A DNA stretch of 64,000 nucleotides from Sulfurimonas sp. HSL3-2 (lineage in GTDB: Bacteria; Campylobacterota; Campylobacteria; Campylobacterales; Sulfurimonadaceae). The notes beneath the pieces were generated by a model, which had not been told where the DNA came from, searched no databases, and saw nothing but the letters and a program-made list of their open reading frames with translations. Location of the stretch: the NCBI RefSeq assembly GCF_039645965.1, contig NZ_CP147917.1:1736001-1800000 (forward strand), given 5' to 3'. The position numbers were made by a program, and so were the translations under genes. Positions within the stretch are counted from its first letter, which is position 1. Each line of letters begins with the position of its first letter. This document shows positions 19,477 through 28,300 of this stretch, piece after piece.

Positions 19477-19506
19477 ATCTAAACTTATTTATAAGTAAGT
19501 TTAGAT
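19477..19506. promoter_or_regulatory. 11-bp inverted repeat just upstream of ssrA
   Basis: ATCTAAACTTA and TAAGTTTAGAT are perfectly inverted around an 8-base centre. The right arm ends 14 bp before the tmRNA 5' end, so the repeat overlaps the expected promoter. It may be an operator; a T-run needed for a terminator is absent. Confidence 0.45.
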
Positions 19507-19519
19507 AGTATTTCACTAT

Positions 19520-19895
19520 GGGGCTGACCTGGTTTCGACGGGATTAGGTAGCTCATGATTGCATGTCGGACTGAGCACTTCCGTTACGCGGCTCAACTTG
19601 CTTAAACGCAAACAATACAAATTATCGCCCAGCTTTAGCAGTAGCTTAAGTTTTAACCCCTCCTAACGAGGCGGGCTGCTTCACCTGTTGACTCTAGATA
19701 GGCAGGATTCGAAGTATAACCCTTCATGTAGATATATTTTAGGTCTGTCTCAGCCTAAAACGAATCTTTGAGGCTCGTCTTGTGTAGCTTTGCAAGTTGT
19801 GTGAAGCAGGATTAAACCAAACAACTTCTCTAAGCATGTAGACGTCGTGGGTAGCTTGGTTTCGGACTGGAGTTCGATTCTCCACAGCTCCACCA
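19520..19895 (+). ncRNA. ssrA: Transfer-messenger RNA (tmRNA)
   Basis: 376 nt. The 5' end GGGGCTGACCTGGTTTCGAC and the 3' end GGTTCGATTCTCCACAGCTCCACCA give the tRNA-Ala-like domain with encoded CCA. The tag frame begins with the resume codon GCA at 19608 and ends with TAA at 19647-19649, reading ANNTNYRPALAVA, an epsilonproteobacterial-type degradation tag. With SmpB it rescues stalled ribosomes and tags their products for proteolysis. Confidence 0.98.
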
Positions 19896-19941
19896 ATACA
19901 ACCTCCTAAAACATCCTAAAATAATAAAAATTTGCTCTTTA

Positions 19942-21807
19942 CTATTCTTTTAAATCTTCTATTTGAGCTATCTTAAACATTCTATTTATTCTATATGTTA
20001 AGTCATTATTTTCTTCAGATAATTCTTTCAAAGCATAAATCAAATTTTTTCTAAAATTTTCAACTTCTGCAATATGAGATTTCTTTCTCAGATATTCAAA
20101 TGAAATTTCTGTAAAGTCTTTATTTTCATTTAAATACATTTTACAATCGTCTTTAGTTAAAAATTGCAATCGTGCTACATCACTACTAGTAGAATGGCTA
20201 GATATTAAATTCTCAAGAGCGTTATTAATATCTTTAATATCAAGTTGTGATCTTACTACTCTATTATAGGTATCTTCTGCATACTTTTTAAGTTCTTTAT
20301 TATAAGAAATCACTGTATTATATTCAGATTCTCTATAATACCTTATATGTTCATTTATTGTAAAAAAATCGTCTATATAATGTTTTCCAGCCTCGATTAA
20401 TAAACTATCATACTGCGGTTTATTTTGTTCATCAATTCGAGTTAACTCTTCTATATAAAATAAAAAATTATTGGGATGCACTAAACTTATTATTTTTGTA
20501 TCTTGTGCTAGCAATGCATATAATTTTTCACTATACTCTTTACTTGTTAATGAAAAATCATCTAAATATTGACGTCCTAAATTCATAATATCATCATAAA
20601 GTTGCGACCTTTTGAAATTGTTAGAATCTTCTTCTACTACACTATAAAGTTTTTCTTTATCTATAATACTTGTATTGATATATTTTGCTAATACTTCTGT
20701 GATAGGGGTGATGATATATTCTATATCATAGTATATGTAATGTAGTATCTTTTCCAACTTATCATCAATTGGAAAAGGTTTATCACTATTGAGATGATGA
20801 GTAGGTTTCTCAATAGTATATTTACGTAATTTTTCAAGTTCTATAAAATGAAAAAGAGCATAAATAGTTGATATTTCTAAAATATTTTCGGCTATTTGCC
20901 TTTTAGAATTTTTATGTAAAAAACCCCAATCTTTAATAAAGTCAAAATCATTTAAAGCAGTAACCATTCGTTTCATTACTCTTATATTTTTAATATCTTT
21001 ATCTTTTAAATATTTAATCATATACTCTTTGAAAGGTTCATATTTAATCTTGTTATTTACTATATTAAATAAACTGTCTATTGATGGTGAGTAGAATAGT
21101 TCTATATCAATTATTTTTTCTTTATATTCTGTATACTCACTATTCTCTGTTTTTGAAGTATTAAAATTTAAACTTACATTTTTTTCTCCATCTACATTAG
21201 TCGAGTTTATATCATAACTTGATATATTGTTATGCTTATTTCCAAGCTTCTCTTGATGCATAATCATTACAATCTTGCATTTCTTATCTTCTTTAAGTGA
21301 CGATATTAATCCCATAATATCTTTATGAGAAATATTGTCTGATAGACGTTCAAAATCATCAAAACATATAATTTTACCTTTGAAGTCTGTATCACTGAGT
21401 ATACTTAAAGCAGCACTCCCAAGAACACCTCCAATACCATATGTCATTTTATTAATTTCTTTCAAAGCCGGGTAATATTTTGCTTTTAATCCATCTATTC
21501 CTTTGGCAATTTTACTTTTCCTTGAGACTTTCAATAGTATTTCGGAATTAATAGACTCTATTGAATGTTTTCCAAACAAAGATACATATGCAATATCATG
21601 TTCTTGATATTGTCCATTTTTTATTAAATGTTCTTTTGTATATTCTTTCCAAAATACAGTTTTTCCAATACCCCACCTTCCATCTATTGATAAAACAAAT
21701 CCATCTTTATAATCTTCATTATCTAGAGCTAATAATTGATTTAATTTTTCTGTAATCTCTTCTTTGTTTAAGCCATCTGTTCTTATCAAATCACTTTCTA
21801 TTTCCAT
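19942..21807 (-). CDS. KAP-family P-loop NTPase
   Basis: 621 residues from the ATG at 21807, which has AGGA 8 bases before it; a TTG ten codons upstream is open but has no ribosome site. The Walker A is GRWGIGKT (43-50) and the Walker B IICFDDFERL (about 146-155), the Asp-Asp pair and spacing of KAP NTPases; a short hydrophobic stretch (about 123-137) lies between them. The remaining 450 residues are helical and unassigned. Family members are patchily distributed and several act in phage defence. The gene is visibly more A+T-rich than its neighbours and begins its 3' end 46 bp from the tmRNA, a classic integration site. Function inferred only. Confidence 0.8.
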   Translation of the reverse strand: MEIESDLIRTDGLNKEEITEKLNQLLALDNEDYKDGFVLSIDGRWGIGKTVFWKEYTKEHLIKNGQYQEHDIAYVSLFGKHSIESINSEILLKVSRKSKIAKGIDGLKAKYYPALKEINKMTYGIGGVLGSAALSILSDTDFKGKIICFDDFERLSDNISHKDIMGLISSLKEDKKCKIVMIMHQEKLGNKHNNISSYDINSTNVDGEKNVSLNFNTSKTENSEYTEYKEKIIDIELFYSPSIDSLFNIVNNKIKYEPFKEYMIKYLKDKDIKNIRVMKRMVTALNDFDFIKDWGFLHKNSKRQIAENILEISTIYALFHFIELEKLRKYTIEKPTHHLNSDKPFPIDDKLEKILHYIYYDIEYIITPITEVLAKYINTSIIDKEKLYSVVEEDSNNFKRSQLYDDIMNLGRQYLDDFSLTSKEYSEKLYALLAQDTKIISLVHPNNFLFYIEELTRIDEQNKPQYDSLLIEAGKHYIDDFFTINEHIRYYRESEYNTVISYNKELKKYAEDTYNRVVRSQLDIKDINNALENLISSHSTSSDVARLQFLTKDDCKMYLNENKDFTEISFEYLRKKSHIAEVENFRKNLIYALKELSEENNDLTYRINRMFKIAQIEDLKE

Positions 21808-21889
21808 AATTTTATTCCTAACAATAAATTTCAACAACGATTATACATAAATCTATTGTTTTAGTTTCACCTTAGTAAGTTCTACAAAT

Positions 21890-21994
21890 CTACACATTAC
21901 TAAACACAGAAGCTACGGCAGAACCTGCGACGGCTAGTAAAGAGAGTTTTAGCATTGCTAGACCTAGAAGTATTTGTGATGTTGTCTTATTCAT
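21890..21994 (-). CDS. 34-residue hydrophobic peptide
   Basis: ATG at 21994 preceded by AAAAGGATACAAG, a good ribosome site. After MNKTTSQ the peptide is almost entirely hydrophobic or small (ILLGLAMLKLSLLAVAGSAV), ending ASVFSNV, so it is a single membrane span or a signal-like peptide. It lies 82 bp upstream of the KAP gene on the same strand. It may be a small membrane partner, a toxin-like peptide or a remnant; no family recognised. Confidence 0.5.
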   Translation of the reverse strand: MNKTTSQILLGLAMLKLSLLAVAGSAVASVFSNV

Positions 21995-22110
21995 CTTGTA
22001 TCCTTTTATTTTTTGATACTAGAAGTATATAAGGACTCTGTCAAGACGGCATCTACAACTGCTTTACACTTTCTTTACATGTAAGCATTTCTAGACAGGT
22101 TTAACATCGC

Positions 22111-22128
22111 ATTATTGATCTTTATAAA
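22111..22128. repeat. 18-bp direct repeat, left copy (flanks cupin gene)
   Basis: ATTATTGATCTTTATAAA is repeated exactly at 22774-22791. The right copy is the 3' end and stop of the MASE1 kinase gene; the left copy covers the cupin stop. The pair brackets the cupin gene. Confidence 0.8.
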
Positions 22129-22739
22129 TGACCTGTTTTAACAAAGATTATAGTTTCTTCATCCACAAATGGATAGTGTTCACTTAAATGGGGACTTCTG
22201 ATCCAACAGCCTTGTGGATACGCTCCATGTTCATCCATGAAAGTTCCTTGTAGTACAAGGATCTCTTCTCCTCCCCAATGTCTATGAGGGATAAACCTTT
22301 CATTCTGAGGCCATTTTACCAAGGCTGTTTGTGTATGCAAAGGGAGTACTTCTAAGTTTCCCTGTCCGGGTAACCATTCAGAAGTAGATGTATTTATGAT
22401 GACTTGTTCTTCATCTTTAGACTGATCTACTTTTCTAAAAACCGTGCATCCGCTTGTTGTTCTGACATAAGCTTCATTTTCTTTTGGTAGATAAAGATAA
22501 GTCCCTTTGTGAAACTCTCCAAATTCATTCATATACGTTCCGTCTAAAACAAATATCTCTACACTGTTTATCTGTTGTGAATCTCGATTTAAACTTGTAT
22601 TCTCTTCCATTTTTACCAAAGCTGTTTCTTCTTGGTTCTTTAAAGAGAGTGTTTTTTTGAAAACACCTGTTTGTTCAGTTTTTTCCCACTCTAAAGTTTC
22701 TGTATTTATCAAAGCTCGTTTATCATAGTCACTATTCAT
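22122..22739 (-). CDS. ChrR-like double-cupin protein
   Basis: 205 residues with two cupin units. The second keeps metal ligands in FIPHRHWGGEEILVLQGTF (H, H, E) and a later H in SPHLSEHYPF; the first (about 60-100) retains EIFVLDGTY but lacks the HxH pair. It resembles the cupin domain of the anti-sigma factor ChrR but has no N-terminal anti-sigma domain, so it is more likely a stand-alone metal cupin or sensor. It is 35 bp behind the MASE1 kinase gene and flanked by an 18-bp direct repeat. Confidence 0.8.
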   Translation of the reverse strand: MNSDYDKRALINTETLEWEKTEQTGVFKKTLSLKNQEETALVKMEENTSLNRDSQQINSVEIFVLDGTYMNEFGEFHKGTYLYLPKENEAYVRTTSGCTVFRKVDQSKDEEQVIINTSTSEWLPGQGNLEVLPLHTQTALVKWPQNERFIPHRHWGGEEILVLQGTFMDEHGAYPQGCWIRSPHLSEHYPFVDEETIIFVKTGHL

Positions 22740-22774
22740 CAGCTATAACCTTATAGGAAGGAGTTCAAATCCAA

Positions 22775-24472
22775 TTATTGATCTTTATAAAAGATGATCT
22801 CAAAGCAGACACCATTTTTTTCATTTCTTACATTCAGTAAACCGGAGCTATGATTTTCTATGACTATTTTAGAGATGTACAGCCCTAGTCCTGTACCGTT
22901 TTTTTCACTTTTTGTTGAAAAGTACGGGTCAAATATCTTCGGTAAAATGGACTCGTCAATACCGCCTCCGTTATCACAGATCTGTATTGTAAATTTATGT
23001 GCATCTTCACGCGCACGGATCGCTATTGATGGATTTTCTATATTTTTTTCCATAAAGTTATCTATACTGTTTTTAATGATATTTAGTACCACCTGCATCA
23101 CTTCATAGGTATAGATCTTGATGTGATTTCTAATACTGATATCGACAGTAATTTGTATATTCTCTTTGAGGATAAGAGAGTGAAGAATCTTTAAAGCCTT
23201 TTCTATAGGTATGTTCAAGCTTGTCAACTCTTTTTCTTTATCGGGTTTAAAGAAGTTTGTAAAATCATCAATAGTACCGGTCAGATAGCGCGTATACCTA
23301 TGTATATCTGCCATCTCATCCTCTACAAGCTGTAAAAACTTTTCTCGTGATGCTTTATCATCAAAATTAAATTTTTCTAATTTTATTTTACTTTGAATAT
23401 TAAAAGCACTCATCCCGATGACGCTTAACGGCTGCCTCCACTGATGAGCTATGACACTTATCATCTCCCCCATTTGAGCAAGTCTGCTTTGTTGCAGCAT
23501 AAGTACTTGCTGAACTTGATTTTTATTTATCTCATCTTGTACGGTTACATGTAAGATCTCTTTTTGTCTTTTCTGTTCATCAAATAAAATGCCGACTACG
23601 AGGACTACCGCCATATGAGCAAGAATAAAAATGTTGTAATTGATGATGTTGTCTGTACTTGCACGCAGATAAAATGCACCAATACCAAAATAGACAGAGT
23701 AAGACGCGATCATTGCGACGATAGCACTCATAAATGTTCCATATAAGATCCCTTTTTTCGAAACTATAAAAGTTATTACCGGCATCGTTAAACACATAAG
23801 TAAAAAAGGATTTTCTATAGCAATAATGATGGTTAAAAAGTAGATATAAACTCCAAAGAGAGCGCCAATGAGTAAAAAATCTTTAAAATCTATTTTTTTA
23901 AAGTGAATAAAAAAAAGCAATAAAAACGGGGTTAGTAAGAACTGTCCCATAACATTGCCGAACCACCATGAAAATACAGCATACAAAAACTCACTGGCTG
24001 TTAAATGAAATCCGTCAAGTAAAAGTACAGCATTGGAGAATATGGCACTAAAAGGCTGTAATATCAGGGCAATGATAAAAACCAATCCAAAAGCATCTCT
24101 AAAAGTTTTCAACTCTTTGCTAAGTTCAAACTTATTAAAAACATATATCCCGATCAACGCTTCTATGGAGTTAATGACAGCCACTGCAAAAGAGGGCAGA
24201 AAGTTAATGTTGTTCGTATAGGCCAACACAAACTGGCCTATGAAAATACCGGGTACGACTCTTTTACCAAAGTAAAGTGCAAAGGCAAGAGCTATCCCCT
24301 CCGGAGCAAAAAGACCGATACAGTTTATGCCTTCGTTATTGTTCAACAGATCAAAACTAAGCTTTCCCGTGACAATATATAAAAAAGCGATGGCTATACC
24401 GGGGAGTAGAGATGTAACTTTAAATGTAGTGTATTTTTGTTTGATGCCTATTGCGAGTTCTTTATAATTCAT
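22775..24472 (-). CDS. MASE1-type sensor histidine kinase
   Basis: 565 residues. About eight membrane helices in the first 300 residues match a MASE1 sensor (FAPEGIALAFALYFGKRVVPGIFIGQ). Then comes the kinase core: H-box IAHQWRQPLSVIGM, N-box LNIIKNSIDN, G1 CDNGGGID and G2 GTGLGLYISKIVIEN. The last ~245 residues are nearly the same as in the kinase at 29497-30780, so the two arose by duplication with different sensors. The gene follows leader copy U1; its ATG lies within a 7-codon reading frame that starts at the leader's own ATG (24485). No receiver is encoded next to it. Confidence 0.9.
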   Translation of the reverse strand: MNYKELAIGIKQKYTTFKVTSLLPGIAIAFLYIVTGKLSFDLLNNNEGINCIGLFAPEGIALAFALYFGKRVVPGIFIGQFVLAYTNNINFLPSFAVAVINSIEALIGIYVFNKFELSKELKTFRDAFGLVFIIALILQPFSAIFSNAVLLLDGFHLTASEFLYAVFSWWFGNVMGQFLLTPFLLLFFIHFKKIDFKDFLLIGALFGVYIYFLTIIIAIENPFLLMCLTMPVITFIVSKKGILYGTFMSAIVAMIASYSVYFGIGAFYLRASTDNIINYNIFILAHMAVVLVVGILFDEQKRQKEILHVTVQDEINKNQVQQVLMLQQSRLAQMGEMISVIAHQWRQPLSVIGMSAFNIQSKIKLEKFNFDDKASREKFLQLVEDEMADIHRYTRYLTGTIDDFTNFFKPDKEKELTSLNIPIEKALKILHSLILKENIQITVDISIRNHIKIYTYEVMQVVLNIIKNSIDNFMEKNIENPSIAIRAREDAHKFTIQICDNGGGIDESILPKIFDPYFSTKSEKNGTGLGLYISKIVIENHSSGLLNVRNEKNGVCFEIIFYKDQ

Positions 24473-24482
24473 AATTACTCTT

Positions 24483-24550
24483 CATCTTAACTGCTCCCCC
24501 TGTTCTTACTTGGGGAAAACTATACTTTATGATTGTACCTTAATTGCTCG
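24483..24550 (-). promoter_or_regulatory. Shared promoter/leader element, copy U1
   Basis: About 68 bp closely matching U2 and U3; the core AAAACTATACTTTATGATTG (plus-strand reading) is invariant. On the minus strand it gives a TATAGT -10 and GCAAT/ACAAT boxes 11 bp apart. It includes an ATG at 24485 opening MKSNYEL-stop, which mirrors the first codons of tpsA (MKTNHEY). Confidence 0.8.
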
Positions 24551-24582
24551 CTAAGAGAAAGCCTTCTATTTTCAAATAGTCA

Positions 24583-24607
24583 CCGGATAAGTTTTTATCC
24601 GGTTTTT
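24583..24607 (+). terminator. Hairpin with T-run behind the tail-collar gene
   Basis: CCGGATAA-GTTT-TTATCCGG followed by TTTTT. The T-run favours termination in the plus direction, but the neighbouring genes are on the minus strand; it may work weakly both ways or protect an mRNA end. It lies upstream of the MASE1 kinase leader. Confidence 0.5.
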
Positions 24608-24612
24608 AAACT

Positions 24613-25209
24613 TTATGCACGATCAGGAAATATACCGACTACACAGATAATATAATGAAGTCCCATACTTGGCTGATAATTATAAAAAGCTTCGCCCTTT
24701 CCTGTACTTTCCGTGGCAGGGGGAAGTGTTGCCGTAATACCCGTTACAACATTGTTAAGTAGCGCATTTGGTGTCGATGTGGATAGCATAGGGATAGGAG
24801 TCACACCATGTCCATTGTCATAACTACCCGCACTGGCTAAAGCTTGTGCTCCAGCTGTTTTGCTTGTATTCGCAGTTCCATCATGAACTTTTAAATTTGC
24901 TGTAGCATTTGATGGAGCAGAATTATTGATCCCATGGTTATGTGCAGGTAAATTATTTTGAGTTAAAGTTACCGTTTTATCACCAAATTGTTCACCCAGA
25001 TGAGGAAAACTTGATACGCCGACAGGAACTCTTCCCGTAAGATCAGGAAGCTTAAAAGTGATTCTTCCGTCTCCACCGTAAGTTGTTCCTATCAAAGAAA
25101 ATAAAGCCTGATTTTCCGTTATGTGCATCGTTTGCCCTGCACAGAATGCCCAATTTTTTGGAGCCCAAACTACTGGCCACAATCTAATCTCTCCTAAATA
25201 ACCTTCCAT
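24613..25209 (-). CDS. Phage tail-collar domain protein (microcystin-dependent-like)
   Basis: 198 residues. The N-terminus MEGYLGEIRLWPVVWAPKNW, then FCAGQTMHITENQALFSLIGTTYGGDGRITFKLPDLTGRVPVG and AHNH, is the tail-collar family pattern found in phage short tail fibres and in the bacterial microcystin-dependent (MdpB) proteins. The C-terminus ends with IICVVGIFP, also typical. No other phage gene is near, so it is not a prophage remnant. It lies 145 bp behind tpsA on the same strand, with AAAGGAAA before its ATG, and may be a secreted or surface accessory protein. Role unknown. Confidence 0.85.
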   Translation of the reverse strand: MEGYLGEIRLWPVVWAPKNWAFCAGQTMHITENQALFSLIGTTYGGDGRITFKLPDLTGRVPVGVSSFPHLGEQFGDKTVTLTQNNLPAHNHGINNSAPSNATANLKVHDGTANTSKTAGAQALASAGSYDNGHGVTPIPMLSTSTPNALLNNVVTGITATLPPATESTGKGEAFYNYQPSMGLHYIICVVGIFPDRA

Positions 25210-25354
25210 AACATATTTCCTTTTTAAATTACTATTTCAATAAGGTCAAGCCTTACTATCATAATGACTATAAGCAACATAGCTTATGTCAAACAGATTG
25301 CTGCAAATACATAACTTTAGTCTTTGTTTCAAATTATCTCTAGGTTATTTTTAT

Positions 25355-28300
25355 TCATAAACTTGCTCCTTTAATTGAAAATTGATTATCTTTTTCTTCT
25401 AATCTCAAATTGTTAATGATGTCCGGCATCCTATTTATTACCAGGATGTCACCGATATAAAAAATCTTCTCCAAGCCAGATGAGAGATATTGATAATTAT
25501 TTAGCCAATAGATATTTTCATTTTGCTTGTTCATGTCATCTGGTTCTTTTATATTGTCTATACTTGCTAATAAATTCTGCATTGATAGATTAGCCGTTGG
25601 AGTCGTCACTGGAGTAGTCACTGGACTAGCAGCTGCTGTAATATCAGCAGTAGTGGTCGTACTTGAACTTGCAAGAGTGTAATTTGAAGCGACTCCGCCA
25701 TTGGTACCGTCGGCTAAAGAGTAACCGATTCCTGTGACTGTTTTAGCAGTTCCGACATTTTGATCGCTAAAACTTGCAGTGCCATGATTGAGTGTGAGCG
25801 TCTCTGTCCCTACCCCTGTACTTACACTTCCCCAGTTTGAAATATTTACATTTGTTGTACCGTCATATACTTTATTATCCGCAGTAAATCCATTGATCGT
25901 TAATACCTTAGCCGTAATATCAGCAGTTGTTGTCGCACTTGAACTTGAGAGAGTGTAATTTGAAGCAACGCCTCCGTTTGTACCGTCGGCTAGAGAGTAA
26001 CCCGTGGCCGTAACTGTTTTTGAAGTTCCGACATTTTTATCGTTAAAGCTTGCCGTACCATGATTTAGCGTAAGTGTCTCAGTTCCTACGCCTGTACTCA
26101 CACTCCCCCAGTTTGAAACGCTTACGGCAGTTGTACCGTCATATGTTTTATTTGCGCCACTCAGACCTGAGACACTTAATGCTTTTGGATCTATAGTCAT
26201 CGTTCCATTTCCAAAAGAAATAGCATACCCGCCGACCTGTTGTGTGGAGTAATAACCAAAAGGGGTAATGGAAACACTTCCCGCATTAGTATGATCTCCT
26301 GCTGTGCCTGTAACACTGTTTGTCCCGAAGGTATATCCAGCTGAGCCTAAAAGTAAAGCACTTGGTGAAGATATGGAGTAGCTTACTCCACTTGCATTTT
26401 GTGCAGTTCCATTATAGGTTGTGGTGACATCATTTGCCGTTACTGTTAAAGGCACCATAAAAGCACGAAGTAAAGGAGCGGTATACCCATCATAACCGAT
26501 CCAAGTACTAGTAAAATCAAATCCGGTAAAATTCGCCTGTTGTTGCATCTGGGTATTACTTAAACCTGAAACACCGGGGTTATTATCCGTCAATCCGGTA
26601 GCGGTATTAAAATAACAGTTTGAAAAGTTCGCTTTAAGATCCGAATTTTCATCAAATCCTCCGGTATGCGTACTGTTTGTTATAGTTACATTTGCATAGC
26701 TATTGATTATAGAACCTGTTGAAGTCTGACTCTCATTACTGTTCCAGCCAACAAATCCCCCTGTATAATCAGCATTATTTATACTCCCTAGAGCATAACT
26801 ATTTTTGATTACACCTCCATTCTCTCCTACAAATCCTCCTACATTGGTTATTTGATTTGTATTTGATATTGCAACATTGGCAAAGCTCTCTGAGATACTA
26901 CTTGCTGCATCAAAAATCTCTCCTACAAATCCTCCTTCACCGTTATTGGCATTTGCATTGCTTATCGTTCCCCCGTTTACATAACTCTTTTTTATCGTTG
27001 AAGCATTATCCATAAACCCGACAAATCCACCAACAGAATAATTATTTGTTGATGTTATATTGATATTGGTAAGACCAAGATTTTGGATTGTTGCACCGCT
27101 TATATCACCGAACAATCCAACATCCGTTGTAATATCAGATGAATTTATAGTCAGGTTATTAATAGTATGCCCGAGTCCGTCAAATTTACCGGTAAACGGT
27201 GTTGCTATATTCCCAAGCGGCACAAAGTTGGCAATACTTGATGCATCGACATTGCTCCCCAGTGCAAAATTACCAAAAAGAGTGCCATTGATATTTTGTA
27301 ATGCGTTTGCTGTCGTGATTACCGTATAGTTTATGGCACTGTTAGCTCCAAGCTGTGTCGTAAAGTTTTGTCCGGCTTGCAGGTTGATAGGTGCATGAGT
27401 ATAGTAGTCTGCATTAGCGTTACCTCCAGTACCATAATCTAGTACTACTTTTCCGCCGCTGCCCCCGGAAGCATCGAGGGTTGAGTTTATATAAATATTG
27501 TTATATGCCGAAAGTGTAAGAGTATTGCCGCTTGTCCATGTAACGGCATCATTGACATTGATATCTCCCCCGGTACCTGATGTACCGCTGCTGCTTTGGA
27601 TCGTAATGCTGCTTGAAGCAAGGTTAGTTGACAGTGTAGCTCCTGTCATATCTCCACCGCTTGCGGCGATAGTAAAGTCGACAGGGTCTATCAGCCATAT
27701 TCCGTTATCGCCGTTGGTGGCTTTAGTGGTGACTTTTGTGTTTTCTGCTATCTTTACATGAGAACCGCTTGTCTCGATGAAACCGCCGTTACCCGTATTT
27801 GGTGCTGAAGCATCTAAAGTACCTGATATCTCAGTCGTCCCTCCATGAGCGAAGAGGACTATCTTTCCGTTTTGTGTATCTATGGAGTTGGCTTCTATGA
27901 TGCCTGTATTGTTTACCATACCGTCTAGGACTGTACTGAGGGCTTGTGTTGTCAGGTAGACTTGTCCGCCGTCTGCTTGGATGATCCCTTTGTTCTCTAT
28001 AAGTGAGTCTAGGACTCCTTTATCTATAGTAAGTTTGATTAAAGAGTTACCATTGAGATTCAGGGTCACTTTACTTGCGCCTGCGAGTTGGACATTTCCA
28101 AGTGTTGCACTTATAAGACCTTCATTGGAAACTGTTTTTCCTGCTAAGACTACATAGCCTCCGGAGTTTGCCGTGATAGTTCCTAGATTAAGGATTGAGT
28201 TTGTACTGCTACCGCTTAGGGTGTAGTTTCCTTTTTGGAAATCGTCATCACTCATGTTCAGTGTTGAAGCTACCAAGCCTCCTACATTTACTTGTGAGTC

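Noticed and set aside
19856-19895. Duplicate of the ssrA 3' end (attachment site) downstream of the KAP gene
   Set aside because: I looked through the region up to 22.1 kb and saw no second copy of the 3' end sequence; an integrase is also absent.
21808-21837. TTG start ten codons upstream for the KAP NTPase
   Set aside because: No ribosome site there, while the ATG at 21807 has AGGA at good distance.
24613-25209. Prophage remnant, from the tail-collar domain
   Set aside because: No capsid, terminase, integrase or other phage gene is near; tail-collar proteins also occur as non-phage bacterial proteins.
25631-26182. Regularly spaced repeats as a CRISPR array
   Set aside because: The repeats are long tandem protein-coding units inside tpsA, without spacers.
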